DNA of 64,000 bases from Cercis canadensis (GCA_003255065.1 QAOA01007097.1:269249-333248); one strand, 5' to 3'. Positions 36,972 to 51,163 are shown, counted from the stretch's first letter. A program made the numbers and translations. Notes: generated by a model not told the origin, from the letters alone.

Positions 36972-37985
36972 ATGTCCAACTCTAAGAACTCAGAAACACC
37001 CTTCAAAGTGTTTGAACCCAACCAAATCCAGATGGGTTTATCTCTTATTCAACGTAACACATCTCCTTCTGGGGAGAGAAGAGGAAGAAGAAAGCAAGCT
37101 GAGCCAGGGAGGTTTCTTGGAGTTAGAAGGCGCCCTTGGGGTAGATATGCTGCAGAAATTAGAGACCCTACAACTAAAGAAAGGCATTGGCTTGGCACAT
37201 TTGACACTGCTCAAGAAGCAGCTCTTGCTTATGACAGAGCTGCTCTGTCCATGAAAGGTAGCCAAGCAAGAACCAACTTCGTTTACTCTAACAACACCAC
37301 TTTCCACACTCTTCTTACTCCTATGGATGTTCAAGCCCTCTCGCCAGCATCTCAGTTCTTCACTAATACCCAGAGCAAGCCACAAACCAATCAGAATAGC
37401 CTTACTCAGCTTGATTCTTCCTTCATTGAGAACCCCACCCAATTGAAAAATGACATTTGTGCTGAAACTGCATATGGGTCAGCAGCTCAGGATGATGATA
37501 ATTTCTTCTTCTCCAATGATTCTAACTCAGGCTACTTGGAATGCATAGTTTCTGGTAACTCTTTCAGACCTTCTTCCAGCTCCAACAGTTCCAACTCCAG
37601 AAAGAGCAATGTAAGTGCTTCAAATGAGCAAAAGGTTAGCTCCATCAACACAAACTCCATGGAGTGTCAATCACATTTTGACAAGGGTGCATTCTCTCAG
37701 GAGTCCATGAACATGTCAACAATGACTTACTATGGAGATTTTCCTTATCCAAATGAACTCAGTCAAGGATTCTGGGATAACCAGCAGTCATGGGATGGGA
37801 ATTGCAGTGATCTTTCTGCTGTAATCAATAATCCATTAAGGGTGGAAGATGAATGCATGGGTGCTTTATGTCCCTTCAATGACAGTCCAAGCTATGGCCT
37901 AATGACTCAAGCAGCTTCCTCAACAACCTGCTCTCCATCACTTCCTCCTTTTGGGGATGTTGACTTGGGGTATTCACTCTTCTGA
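36972..37985 (+). CDS. PUCHI: AP2/ERF transcription factor, PUCHI type, single exon
   Basis: The open frame gives 337 residues from the Met at 36972 ([20 protein letters not shown]). The frame also reaches an upstream Met at 36909, but the added hydrophobic stretch looks like leader sequence. One AP2 domain covers residues 47-104, with [40 protein letters not shown] and the end [11 protein letters not shown]; the basic beta-sheet residues and the helix are complete. The rest is Ser/Asn/Gln-rich and probably regulatory, with an acidic or aromatic C-terminus ([11 protein letters not shown]). The domain matches the ERF VIII-b group (PUCHI, LEP, ESR/DRN) from memory, and the position between ObgC and a CCCH gene favours PUCHI. 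Known role in Arabidopsis: lateral-root primordium and floral meristem patterning, with nuclear binding to GCC-box-like DNA. Confidence 0.9.
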   Translation: MSNSKNSETPFKVFEPNQIQMGLSLIQRNTSPSGERRGRRKQAEPGRFLGVRRRPWGRYAAEIRDPTTKERHWLGTFDTAQEAALAYDRAALSMKGSQARTNFVYSNNTTFHTLLTPMDVQALSPASQFFTNTQSKPQTNQNSLTQLDSSFIENPTQLKNDICAETAYGSAAQDDDNFFFSNDSNSGYLECIVSGNSFRPSSSSNSSNSRKSNVSASNEQKVSSINTNSMECQSHFDKGAFSQESMNMSTMTYYGDFPYPNELSQGFWDNQQSWDGNCSDLSAVINNPLRVEDECMGALCPFNDSPSYGLMTQAASSTTCSPSLPPFGDVDLGYSLF

Positions 37986-40790
37986 GCTCTAATTCATCAA
38001 TGTGCTTTTATCAAGCAGTGCCTTATAGTCCTTGTGTACTTGCATGCACTAGTACGTTTTGTTTTTCTTTTTAATTTTTGTCTTGTAACTTGGGTCTAGC
38101 ATAAGCCTTTTTCCTTTCCCTTTTCTTCTTCTAATGTAATTACTAAATTGCACACTTGGGGTGAGCTCTTTTCGTTTTAAGATATTGAAAAAAAGGCTCC
38201 ACTGCCAGTTTTTCTTTCACTTTCAAATCAAGGGGAAAGTCATTTCAGTTTCTGTGATCCCTCTCTGTCTTGGCCACATTAATATTTATATATATGGACG
38301 CATATTGATTGCATCATGGATCCTTCTTTTCGGCTACTTGCCTAAACTTTTGGATACAATAAAGGTACTAATGGCGCAAAGCACCCAGCAAGAGATATGG
38401 TCAAGCCAATACACCCCGCTTCTAATATATTGCTTGCAGTACATTCCCTTTTACTGACTATTGATTGGATGTTTGTTCCTTTTTTTTCTTTTCTGTGCTC
38501 CAAGGGTGGCTCAGAAAACCATCAAATTAGTGGAAGTTCAACTCTCAAAACTCAAGATTTATGCACATTTTGAAGCAAAATCGTGCTTAGAAGCAGGTCA
38601 CCCAATCATACCTAATCAATTGGCAAAATCTGAATTTAAGTGATCTTAGCTTAACTCTTTGAGAAAGCAATGGTGATTAGCATACTTTACTTTATTAATC
38701 AAAATAATTATACCTAGACAATTTTTGTATTCACGCTTGTATATAACTATAAGTGTCGTCCTGTCTCAATCTAACGGAAAAAGTTTTGAGTGGGATCACT
38801 TAAATTCAAATGGAGTCTTACTATTTTGATTGTTGACCACTACAAACACTGCAAAAGACTATAATAAATCAATTGAAATCTTAATGGTGATCAGTATGTT
38901 GCATTAGAGTTAAGATCTGAAAATTGAAGAGTCCAATTTTAAATATGCTGATCAGTATTTAGGACGCTCTCAGGCAATTAATGCAGTCATTAATGTACTT
39001 ATCCCCTGTTTGGTTTGGTGCAGAGATGTAGCAGTGGGACCTTCAATTCCGAGGTAGTCTTTGTATAATCACGTAGCTAACAGTTTAATAGTGTCCTCCT
39101 TTTGACCCTAAATATTAAGGAAAGCCAATAGAAACCCTCTTCAAAATGCTAATGTTGTTTTATATGGCCATTTTCAAATCTTTTAGTCCTGCATCATTCC
39201 CTTGTCTGCCACATTGAATAGCTACCAAGTGAAAAAGAAATTCCAAGTATAAGAGGTTGTGCCTTATATTTTTGACTTCAAAATAAAAGAACTTTAAAAA
39301 CATTCATAATCAAGAACCTAAGAAGATATTTTCAACATAAGTTCTGATTAACCTTAGAAACACTGAGAGAAACAAGGAGGTTTTCTAAAAGCAAGAAACA
39401 GTTGGTTTCTGCATGGACCAGATCATCCAAAGGCACTTAGCTGTAATCTAAATTCAGTGGGTCACCCTCGCTTTTCACTGAAAATAAATTAATTAGACCC
39501 ATTTTACCCACAACATTTTCTATAACTTGGCTAAAATATATACGTGCACTCCTCCTGCAAGACATCTGATAAGACTAATAAATGAAAATAGAAATACTGC
39601 AAACTTAAATTGCTTGAAATGACAAGCAAATTAAACTAGACACCAGTCACTAACAAGATGGGCACAAGAACATGCTCTATAATCAATCAGACAAGATGGG
39701 CACAAGCTCTGAAGATTAGCTTCAAGCAAAATACTATCCAAAGTTTTAGAGGGAAACCAGACTTCAGCCCAGATGCTAAAAAAGTACAGGACACCAAGCC
39801 CAAGTGGCATTTGTTTTTTTGCTGAACTAAAAAGGGAATGATAGGGCTACAAACTATAGAGGCCCTCCCAAGGTCTAAAATTTGCCCAAGTGGCTATCCT
39901 CATTTTGTCCTTCAAAGACATGCACTTAATCTGCTCTGAATTCCACTTCATGCTTTGTGCATAGCATCTATACTGTTCTTTTCACTTGAGCAAAGTGTTT
40001 TTCATTTATAATAAAATCACCTTACAACAAACATTTTCAAATATTTGGTCAAAAGAGAAAATTCCCCTCTAGAAAATTACCTGATCTGATAGAAAGGGGA
40101 GAAAAAAATTATTACACATTCAAATGGGTTAATTCAAATGTGTTTCTTCATATATTTGTATTTGTAATAAATTTAAGTACCAAGTCAAGCATTACAACTG
40201 TCACAACATTACTGTGTATCTAAAACAATATAAGATAGCAATGTGAAGCCTCATTGTAGTCTCCTGATTACTGCTCTTCACACTAAACCCTGTACAAAAA
40301 AGTTGGGAACAGAGGACAGGGCCTTCCAAGTAGAATTGGAAAATTGTTCCCAAATTTAAAAAGGGCTGGCATTCAGAAAGAAGGGTTCAGGTGAAGACAT
40401 AAACACTTGGTCAATAAAACAGTGTGGGACTGAATTTTCTCATATAAAAAAGGACTGAAGCATAAATAAGCACAACAAACTCCAAAAATTGGAGATGTGG
40501 ATGGACATTTGCACGATGGACTTGCAGATTCTTTTGAAGTTATTCAAAAGCAAGGTGGCTGTATGGGTTGCTAAAATTCTCAAGGTTGGCCATGGTTTAT
40601 TCAAGATCAAAGGGATGGCCATGAAAAGATTATATGAACACAGATAATTGGTGCTGAAGTGTGCTAGACCTGAATGTAGAACTGAGATAACTGAAATGTA
40701 AAACCTATTTTGAGGACCTCCTTGAATAATGATGTCCCGTTGAAGAATTGAGATAAAAAGGAGTAATAATGAGGTATTCATTCACATTGC
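37986..40790. other. Convergent spacer between PUCHI-type and CCCH genes
   Basis: The first 200 bases or so are probably the ERF 3' UTR and the last 500 or so (40260-40790) the CCCH 3' UTR. The rest is unremarkable AT-rich sequence. The short ORFs at 38161-38643 resemble no known protein, and no repeat structure was found. Confidence 0.45.
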
Positions 40791-43700
40791 TTAGCTTGAG
40801 GTGTGAGAGACGGAGCTGCTTGTGGTGGTCGTCACTAAAGGACCAGAACTCTGAGAAGATGCTTGAGTACTTGACTGAGAAATGGACCCACCAGTTGACA
40901 AAGTCAAGCCAACTGATCCAGTCGATGTGCTCATTGATGAAGACATTCTGAATGAGACAGACTCCTTGCTGGATGCTGAGATAAGTTCAGGCCGCAACTC
41001 TGATGATGACGATGATGGGGCGAGAGTACCAATTGATGAACCCACAGGATATGGTGCAACTGGCATATCAGCCAGCGAAGAAGCAGATGGACTATAACTC
41101 AGTGCTCCCATAGGATGATCAAATTTGCATGCAGGACCAAACTTACATACTCCACGTTGTGCATAATGGGTGCAAGGTGGCGCCCCCTGAATATCAAACA
41201 CCAACATCATATGCTTAACAATTAACTAAGAAGGCAATCATGAGAAAATAAATTTTATACAGTATGCACCATATAAGAGCTAATTCTATAACACTGAACT
41301 AAGCAAACCCAAAAGCTTATCTGAGAAATTTTAGAGATAGATAAGTCCCAAGCAAAAAAAGAGGGGAAGTACCAATTCATAAGAAAGATCCGAAGAATTC
41401 TGGAAAAGAAAAGATCATCATAAGATTCTCCTACAAATTTCCTAAAGCCAAAATAAGCAAACAGATCATTTTGTTGATAAGCCAAACTGATATACACATC
41501 AGAATACCTGACATAATTTACTAGATGCTATTGGCTATTTTAAAAAATGTAAGGAGATTATGATAGAATTATGATTGATGTTTTCCATAGACATCACTTT
41601 AAGTCCCTGCTATTCATGTTAATCCTTCTCAACACCAATCCAGAACGGCGAAGTACAATGACGTTAATATGTTACTATTTCATGTAAGAGATGCTCTGCA
41701 AATTTCACCTATATGGCCATACCATACCCGAACACGCCCACCCTTTCCCCAAGCACACAAATGAAGCACAATACTCTATTAGATCTCTTACCACAATGGA
41801 AAAAATTACAAGATTATCTCAATTTCATTCAATGGTAGTAACTCATTATGTACTCCAAACATCCACCAAGTATAAACAAAATTCTTGCCTCAGGAACTTA
41901 CAAAGAAGTTAGGCATATTCACCTCCAAGGAATTGCACTGCATATATGCCCCAATAGCAGTTCATACAAGAATGATAATATTAAGATTATGTCAATTCCA
42001 AACCATGGTATCACCTTCTTATCAGTCCAATCATCCACAAAATCATATAATTTTTTTGCATAGCATGGCCAACCAGCCAGACTAATTTAAAGAAGCATAG
42101 AGGGCAACATAGGTATTACTTTACTTCTATTCAGGAAAAAGGCTACATCACGTCCCTCTAATGACTCAGCTCAAGGGTGCACTTCATTAACATAACGAGA
42201 AAAATATCACCCACTAGAATAAGGAAAATCAGGCCAGAACCAAAGATTGATATTTGTGAAAAAGGTTAACTAAGTAGCATTACAATCATTTGTCTCCTCT
42301 CATCATTTACACAATTATAATTAATACAGTTCATAATCTCTGCAAGGCTGTCTGTCTGTGTGTAACTTATACAATTAAGGGAAAGAACCATTTCCTTAAT
42401 GTCCATCTTTAGCTTTTTCATGAGAGATATATCTCATACTGAAGTCAGCGTTTCAGACATGACAATGCAGGGAATAGAAAAGGAATATACAAGGGTGGTG
42501 TGAAGGAGGGGATGTGAGGGCAGGGAATGGGGACGAAAACATGTTCTTCACTTATACTATGCATAACTTGCAAGGTATCATCTCTGTATATGTTATACAA
42601 GTCTCAGTCCACCCTAAAACATCATTTTCATTGAAAATAATAAGAAAGTGGTAGCTCTCAGCTCCTTTGCTCCATGCCGTTCTTGCCATCTTGGAGAACT
42701 AAAAGTCCAATGGAAATGACAAGATATTGTCTCTAATCTTTAATTTGAAAATAACAGTCCAGCATGCATTGTAACAGGAAAAATTCAATTCTTGGTCAAA
42801 AGTTTTTTCCAGCTCAAATTTACCAAAAAGTGATATATTATTTTGTTCATTTAGCTGCCATTCTAGTGTATGAGGACAAAAAGTTCTTTCAAAACAAAAA
42901 AGTAAAAATAAATAAATAAACGAAAGAAATGGAAGCTTGGGAGCGAGAAAGACACCAAGAATCATGCAACCACAGTTTGGAAATTTGACAACTAAATGAT
43001 GGGTTCTTAGGCATGCCAAAGAACAAATTAGCATCTTCAACACTAAAGTAATGGATATACCATATCAGGATGGATGTTTGCATATAAGGAAATAAACGAA
43101 GTCCTTCAATCCCTTGAAAGATAAAAGGGACCCCTTTTTTTCTGCCAAAAGATAAAAAGAAAAGTTTAACTACAAAATTTCCAAGGTTAAGCACTCATCA
43201 AACAAGATCTCAGACCTTGGATAAAATTTCATAAATGGTCAATATCACTGGAAAAGTTTTTTTTTTCTCTTGTAACAGAAATCCATTTAATTGAGATACA
43301 TGACAATTTCAAGAAATGTTAAGTAGAATTATAGGAAGCACATAAGACAATAATACTATATATTACAAAAACCATATTGATTTATGCATTGCTGCAAAAT
43401 AGAAGGAAAGCTTTGGTGCAGCCATGAAAAGCAAAACAGCAGAAAATGGCACTAGCTTATGAGGACGAAGAGCAGAAAACATTAACATTGTAATGCTTCA
43501 AACCTACTTTATACTGATGGCAGTGATGATATCTGCATGGCGGATAGTAAATACATGGCCAACAATTACAAAAACCATGTTGATTTATGCATTGCTGCAA
43601 AATAGAAGGAAAGCTTTGGTGCAGCCATGAAAGGAAAAACAGCAGAAAATGGCACCAGCTTATGAGGACGAAGAGCAGAAAAAATTAACATTGTAATGCT

Positions 43701-46497
43701 TCAAACCTATTTTATACTGATGTCAGTGATGATATCTGCATGGCGGATAGTAAATACATGGCCAACAAATAAGACTCAGATTACTCAATTCATATTTCAA
43801 TCATTCACTCAAGTGTATGGATCTGTTTTTGGCCTACATGCTCAAGGATATGAATTTCTTGGTTTCATCCTGGCCTCGTATTTCTGATTAGAAGTGCACA
43901 CGCTCTAGACATGTATATAACATATACAGACTATCAATCTCATGGTTCCACTTCCACATTTGAAATAATGGGCTAGGGAAGTGTAGCAAATCATCACCTT
44001 GACAAAGACAGATACATCCAAAGTACATCTTGATTATACTATTGCATGATGCGCAGGGGACAGATGAAGATTGTTACCCAGCCATCAAAATTGTGTGCAC
44101 ATACAATTGTTGATGAATTCTAATCTACCACTGAAAGTAGAAAGGCGTTTCCTAGGAACAGAGTTCACTAAATTTCAGAGATTGTAAAGATGTATAATAA
44201 CCGAACATGAATATATAATAAATAATAAAATACAGATATAAGCTGGCCATCCCACAGGACAGTTAGCTAAAGATAAATGTCAAAGTGCAAGAATTCGAAA
44301 AATGGAAGTGACAAACCCCATTCTGATATGTTTTCATTGATGGAAAATAACTAAATTAGAAGTTCAGCAATGCAAGCTTCAAATCCTACATAAAACAATC
44401 ATATAAAATGCATGCATCAAAGTTAAAGAAGTCAACTTTTATAGCTCACAATTAACTGTAAATTCTAATCACTGGCTACTACACTACAGTTTTGGCCAGA
44501 GGGAGAAGATGAAATAAAAAATTCATAAACAATGAGACATCCCAGATCAAAAGACTTCAGATATGAAGAAAAAAGAGGGGGAGGGGGCAGTTTAGAGATC
44601 ATAGTTACCGGGCGCAAAGGAAGACCCGCAGGACTAAGGACCACATTCATTTTTGGTGCAATTAGTTCAGGAGGATGATGATATCTACATGATGGACCAA
44701 ATTTACAGTCCCCCGTTTTCATGTAATACTGACATTCAGGTTGACCAGGTCTTTCTGGAAATGAATACTCCTTCTGACTACTACCTGAAGGACCAACTGA
44801 GGAACCTGAAGGTTGATAATGTCCAGCATAAGCAGGTGCAGATGAAGGTAGCTGAGCAATGCCATAAAGCTGTGTTGAACCAACGTTTGACGGAGTACTA
44901 GAAGGAGCTACAGGGCTTGGAGGAGTCTGCAAAGAGTGCTCAACAGCCTCAATGAATGCAAGTATAACTTGACAAAGCAATCAAGAGAAATGCTTGACCT
45001 ACCTGATAAGGACCCCAACCTGAAAAAGGGACCACAGCAGGGGAAACTATTACTGGTCCATAGGGACCTTGGACTAATGAACCAGGTAATAAAGGTGGCC
45101 TTGCAACCATTACACCATATTGTTGGGATGAATGACCTGGAGGCTGTACAGTTGGATACATTGGCGACGGTACTGGTACAGGTAGAGGTGAAACTGGGGG
45201 AACTGGTGATGGTGCTGGAACTGGGACACCAACAGGCTGTGGATGATGGAATTTACAGGTTGCACCAAACTTGCATTGCCCCATTTTCACATAATAGGAA
45301 CACTCTTTTTCACCCTGTTATTTATTAAAATTCAAGTTTCGAGCGAACTCTCACCACGATTAGAAAATATGACCCCAATATTAAAAGAATATACATAATT
45401 TCAAGCAGTAAATATAAAGCAATACAGACCGGTCTCAATGGATATCCATAATAATTTAGTGACACAGGAGCAACTGTGCCTCCTCCCTGCCTAGGATGGT
45501 GGTACTTGCAGGAAGCACCAAATTTGCATGATCCTGTCCTCATATAATACTGCAGATTAAGTAAGAGCAAATATGTAATCAATAGAAAAGAAGAACCACC
45601 AATCTTTGAGACAATCAATCAAAACAAAATGGAATTCAACTTCACTCCATCTGTGACATATATAAATAACTGTTTTAACACATTATTTTGTATAACAAAA
45701 AGGAATTACAGTGTCAAATGCAATCATTTGCTATGTGCAACAAGAGTATATAGCAGAATCAAATTAAGTACCTGGCACACAGGCTGACCTACTCGCTCTG
45801 GATACTCCCCTCCAGTCCTTGCAGCTCCAATAACCTAACCAGCATATATATACACACACATCTCCAAATTATGAAACATTCAATCATAATATTAATATGA
45901 ACTGCAAAAGCCTCAATCTCGGTTAAGTAAATTTAATTTGAAATTCAATGAGTTGAAGGAAGCCCCAGTAATGAAAAGCGTTCTTCTAATACGGTAGGCT
46001 CAAATCTAAGACAGTCACTGCTAATAAACAAGATCAAACCGAATTGGACCCACATAAGCGAATGATCACATCAAGAAGAAAACAAAACCCTTTAATAAAG
46101 CCCACAAATAATTAATTATAACATATTTACCGCGCCACGGTCACGGGGATGATTGAACCGACACCGGGAGCCATACCCACAAAAACCTGTCCTCAAATAA
46201 TGGATACAATCAGCCTCATCGGGCCGCTGCGGATACGATTCACCACCACCCAATCCCAATTGCCACACAGACTCTGCATTTCCAAAATCAAGATCAAACC
46301 CAGTTCATAACACTCCACATTCTACTAAAACCACAAATCATAATCGCAGAACCCGAAATTTGGCCCGAACCCAGAAGGGAATTCAGAATGCAGAGGCAGA
46401 TACACTCACCTTCCAGCCCTGTTTCGCCACCGGCGCCGGTCCATTCCGGCGACGGATCAGACTGCGACCCTTCACTAGCCCGGCCGTACCGCTCCAT
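40791..46497 (-). CDS. CCCH zinc-finger protein with five C-x8-C-x5-C-x3-H fingers (ZFN-like), 7 exons
   Basis: Exons in transcript order 46497-46410, 46273-46131, 45834-45772, 45549-45430, 45314-45003, 44926-44609 and 41186-40791 join in phase to 479 residues. Five fingers all keep the C-x8-C-x5-C-x3-H spacing: [80 protein letters not shown] and [21 protein letters not shown] Pro-rich linker lies between fingers 3 and 4, and the tail is Ser/Thr-rich. This matches the plant ZFN-like group (Arabidopsis At5g18550, C3H58, from memory). Such proteins bind RNA or single-stranded nucleic acid; the target is unknown. Finger 2 is split by an intron directly after its first Cys-Gln. The last intron is 3.4 kb and carries a 203-base tandem duplication. 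Confidence 0.94.
43362..43767. repeat. 203-bp tandem duplication inside the last CCCH-gene intron
   Basis: Copy one 43362-43564 and copy two 43565-43767 are nearly identical, differing by a few bases (for example catattg versus catgttg, and ggcact versus ggcacc). There is no N between them, so this looks like a real tandem duplication and not a contig join. Confidence 0.9.
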
Positions 46498-46860
46498 TGT
46501 ACGGACGAAACGGACAAGACCAAGCAGAAAGGGAGCTGGTTACCACAGTAACCTGCAAGACTGCAACTTTGGAACGTTGCACAGAGAATGAGAGGCTCCG
46601 ATCAAATGGGGGGTGTTATAGATAGAGAAAGTAGAGAGAGAAAATGGGTTGGATTATCTGGGGTTTCGTCTCTTCTCTCTCTCACACGCACACACAGAGA
46701 CAGCGTCTCTGTTCTAGTTTGGTCTCTTGTTCTCTCTCTAGTTTCTCTCACTCACTCTCTTTCAGTTTCAAAGCGTTTTAATTTGATCTTTCCTTCTATG
46801 CCTTACTTTGAGAGACGCTTCTTTTATTGGTCTCTGAGTTTGTTGGTTGATATATATACG
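46498..46860 (-). promoter_or_regulatory. 5' leader and proximal promoter of the CCCH gene
   Basis: The sequence directly upstream of the start codon is rich in CT/GA runs (46620-46765 on the plus strand), as in many plant 5' leaders. A 'tatatatac' stretch at about 46850 is a possible TATA region. The assignment rests on position and composition only. Confidence 0.4.
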
Positions 46861-46908
46861 CGCCAAACATCGCAGAAATTACCAAAAATAATCTCCCACA
46901 ATTTTGTT

Positions 46909-47233
46909 TTATTTATAATCCTCTAATTATTTTTATAATTTAAACCAAAATAATTAAAAATTAAAAGAACCTTTTTGTAACTGAGCTTCGGAGATGCTCA
47001 AAGTTTACAACTTTAGAATAGCTGAATAGGTAAGGTAACCATCAAGCTAGTGTCATAGTGAGATTTTTCCNTTATTTATAATCCTCTAATTATTTTTATA
47101 ATTTAAACCAAAATAATTAAAAATTAAAAGAACCTTTTTGTAACTGAGCTTCGGAGATGCTCAAAGTTTACAACTTTAGAATAGCTGAATAGGTAAGGTA
47201 ACCATCAAGCTAGTGTCATGGTGAGATTTTTCC
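46909..47233. repeat. 162-bp direct duplication around a single N (probable contig overlap)
   Basis: 46909-47070 and 47072-47233 differ at one base (gtcatag versus gtcatgg) and meet at the N at 47071. The pattern fits two contig ends that overlap but were joined instead of merged. Confidence 0.9.
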
Positions 47234-49593
47234 CAAGAAAAAATAAAAAAAGGTCCCAAAAGACCAGAATACCCTTTAATTTTTAGCATGTGATAGTGGG
47301 AGTCAATAGATTATGGGACATGACAGAGTAGTCCTTTTGTTTAAGAGTTAATACAAAAAGCAATGATGAAATTAATTAATAATCCACTGTGGGCTGCGGC
47401 TGACTACAGCAGATGCAAAAATGGAACATAAGATAGATGCCGTTGGCTCCACGTGGCATAAAAGGAGGATCTTCCTCAAAAGTGGTAAAAAGGGTCACAG
47501 CAATTTACTATGTTACTAGGATTTTGGAATTCTTTCCCTTACACTAATTTTCAGTTGAGTTATATAAATTTCAATCTAACCAGGATTAACTTCTTTCTTA
47601 CATAGAAATTTTTTAATTTCAGAATTATAATAAAAGCAACTGAATATAATTACACAGTAACATAAGATAGGCCCTTTTCATCTTTAAAACTTTATTCTCT
47701 TTTTTTTCTCCCATTGATTACTATATCTCACATGCATTTTTTTTTTTTTTTTATCTAAATCTTATGTTTGATTGTGTTATGAAAATGCACTTTTTATGAA
47801 AGGTGTTTAGCAGAAAGTGCTTTTGAAATAAGCACTTGAGAACTTCATTATAATGACGGAAAGAATGTTTCTCCATCTAAAACTACTTTTGAAACATAGA
47901 TCACAAACAATATTTTACAAATACTTTTGTCCTCACATATATATATATATTCTCCATGATTTAGGGAAAAAAAACTATATTTTTACTAATATTCTTTCTT
48001 GCAATATCTTATCATGGTGTTCCTTAAATTGTCTCCTTGTTTTCTTCTATTTCTTGGTGTGCAGGATAAGGCACTTCTCTCACTTCTTCATACGTTTATA
48101 CCTAAAAAGTGTAGTTTAGGAGTACATTACTTATTCATCATGAAAAATCTTTACTTGTTTTTGTGTAAAAAAAAATGTTTCAATATATTTATTAACTCAA
48201 ATTGGGAATTTTTCTTTGTATAATTGTTCAAAAAATGGAGAATTTCAAAAATATATTCCATTATTTGACACAATTTCTCAATAAGCAGTTTAATATCATT
48301 CCATTATGTTGTTCAGCAACTATTTATTTAACGTAAATATAGAGACAATGATGGCTAACACGTTGAATATATTCAAGGGACATGCATAATTGTTTGAATG
48401 CATACTTTGTCTAGGAGGTTAATACACATAATTATCATAATCTTGGACATTTCTTTTTATTTTTTTTGTTCAGTTCATACGTTAATTCAGCCATTCTTAA
48501 ATATATGATCACATATTTTTGGTTTTTCAATTGTGGGTATGACTATGAATATTTATATAAGGAAGGCAGTTATAACGAATGGCAAACTCGACTTGCATGA
48601 GATCATTTGCTAACATAAGCTTTATATTTTATTTTCTCTTTTCTTTTTCATTGTTTTTGACTCGGATAATTTATACTTTATTAGTTTGTTTTGACTTAAA
48701 CATGATGTGATGCCCTTCTTTATTGCTCCACCAATCTATAGTTGGAGAAGTCGTGTCTTCCTTTTTCTTAACTTTATTTTTTGGGGGGCTGCATGCGTCG
48801 TATATATCTATTTTAATCTATTGAGAGAACCTTGGGGTTAGTTTTGAACTAATTGTAAACTTGTGTAATGTATAAACAGTTAAAGTAAAAGAGAGAAAAA
48901 ACCCGTAAAGAGATAGAAGATAAACAAAAAAAAACATAAAATGATAAGTAGCGAGTACACTGACTTTAGATTGCTAGAATCGCAAGGAAATTATTTTTTA
49001 TAAGTTTAATATTTAATATAGTGATGTTTTCATTTTGTATCATAAAAAATATTAAATGAAAAAAATATATATATGTTGGCACTAATTAATGTGTAGAAGA
49101 TTTGGATTTGTGAGAATAAATAGTCCAAAATTAAGAATCAAGAGATGAGGGTGACTTCCATCATAAAGCTCAGAGCCTCACAAAAAAGAGGTTCATGTAA
49201 TTTATACATATGATGGAAATGATATATATTTAAGTCAAAAGACATTTTCTTATCTATTTTGAAATAACATCTTCATAAAGCTAAAATATAAACAACAAAA
49301 AACTAGTTGATTAGGCAACGTAGTTTAGCATTCTTGCTATAAATTAAGATATGAATGATATTTAACTAATTGCAGCTACTGAAGAGTGAAATTATGGAAG
49401 TAGTTTCATTTGCAGTTATAAAAGCTATGTAATTACAACAGAATGTTAAGTGGTTAAGTGATATTTAAGTTGTTTTTAAGGCTATTAAGTTTTGTATTGA
49501 AACATACAGCCGTGACTAAAAGTATAAAAAAATAACTATGCAATTACATAAAAAAAAAAAAAATCAATTCTATACATTTTTTGTGCATGGAAT

Positions 49594-49968
49594 CTAATAA
49601 TTTTTATCTTTTTTTATACATAAAAATTTAGGATAAGAGAATGCTGTCTTATTCTAAGGCAACAATTTATATCTTTAAAAGAATTTATCATACTTTAAGA
49701 TTTTGAACCTCCACTAGGTCGGTGTGCTTTGAGTGGTTGATAAAGGGTTATAGATTTAAACATAATATATAAAAGAAAAANCTAATAATTTTTATCTTTT
49801 TTTATACATAAAAATTTAGGATAAGAGAATGCTATCTTATTCTAAGGCAACAATTTATATCTTTAAAAGAATTTATCATACTTTAAGATTTTGAACCTCC
49901 ACTAGGTCGGTGTGCTTTGAGTGGTTGATAAAGGGTTATAGATTTAAACATAATATATAAAAGAAAAA
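49594..49968. repeat. 187-bp direct duplication around a single N (probable contig overlap)
   Basis: 49594-49780 and 49782-49968 match except for about one base (gctgtc versus gctatc) and are separated only by the N at 49781. Confidence 0.9.
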
Positions 49969-50227
49969 CAATTTGAAACCAACCCACCATTTTGGCATAT
50001 TTCCTAAGTTCAAAATTAGTAAATGAGACCCATATGGCTACGGATACTCCAAAGTTGAATATCTAATTTTTTCTTTAATTTTGTTACTTTTATTTCTATA
50101 ATATATGCGTTTAATTCCTTCAAAAATTTTAATTTATCTCAAAGGATGTGGATTATTTGTGTTTTGATCCCTCAAATATTTTGGATTTTGGTATAATCTC
50201 GGCCCCCTTGGTTGATTGTGTTGCAAA

Positions 50228-51163
50228 TGATTAATACATGCAACGAGATTTGCATTTAATGATAGGGATTTTGTCCTTGAAAGATGAGTGGTGTTATATT
50301 CGTCCATTTTGTATCGATACTAGTTTTTCCATCTTAATATGTTGAGGTAGACGGCAAATGATAATGATCACCAACAAGGTGTTAGCTCAATGAAAATAAG
50401 GTGTGCTCCAATACATTATAGACTAAAGGTCATGAATTTGAAACCGTATAATCACACTTGTTAAAAGAATTTACTCATTACTGCTCTTATATCGAATATG
50501 AATTAGTCACATATCCAAAGGGTGTAGAAATATAATTGTAAATCAAAAAATTATGACAAATGATGACCCATCACTATTAATATATTTTGAATTTTTTCAT
50601 AGGATGATTTGCACAACTTTAGATCTTATAAAATGTAAAGTGTATTATATGTTGGAGAGTAAAAATGTGGGAAAAAACTGTAATTTTTNTGATTAATACA
50701 TGCAACGAGATTTGCATTTAATGATAGGGATTTTGTCCTTGAAAGATGAGTGGTGTTATTATATTCATCCATTTTGTCTATTTATTTATGGATACTAGTT
50801 TTTCCATCTTAATATGTTGAGGTAGACGGCAAATGATGATGATCACCAACAAGGTGTTAGCTCAATAAAAATAAGGTGTGCTCCAATACATTATAGACTA
50901 AAGGTCATGAATTTGAAACCGTATAATCACACTTGTTAAAAGAATTTATTCATTACTGCTCTTATATTGAATATGAATTAGTCACATATCCAAAGGGTGT
51001 AGAAATATAATTGTAAATCAAAAAATTATGACAAATGATGACCCATCACTATTAATATATTTTGAATTTTTTCATAGGATGATTTGCACAACTTTAGATC
51101 TTATAAAATGTAAAGTGTATTATATGTTGGAGAGTAAAAATGTGGGAAAAAACTGTAATTTTT
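50228..51163. repeat. About 465-bp direct duplication around a single N
   Basis: 50228-50688 and 50690-51163 are nearly identical. The second copy has small insertions (gttattatattc, tgtctatttatttatgg) and several substitutions. The N is at 50689. The divergence is higher than in the other N joins, which fits two haplotypes joined end to end. Confidence 0.88.

Noticed and set aside
37012..37442. Alternative-frame ORFs inside the AP2/ERF gene
   Set aside because: They overlap the AP2 domain in other frames and have no recognisable domain.
44653..45328. Plus-strand ORFs over the CCCH gene exons
   Set aside because: They are the complement of the zinc-finger exons, which have conserved fingers and correct splice sites on the minus strand.
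50228..51163. Paired repeats as LTRs of a retrotransposon
   Set aside because: The copies touch at a single N with no internal coding region, no TG/CA ends and no target-site duplication, so a contig overlap is more likely.
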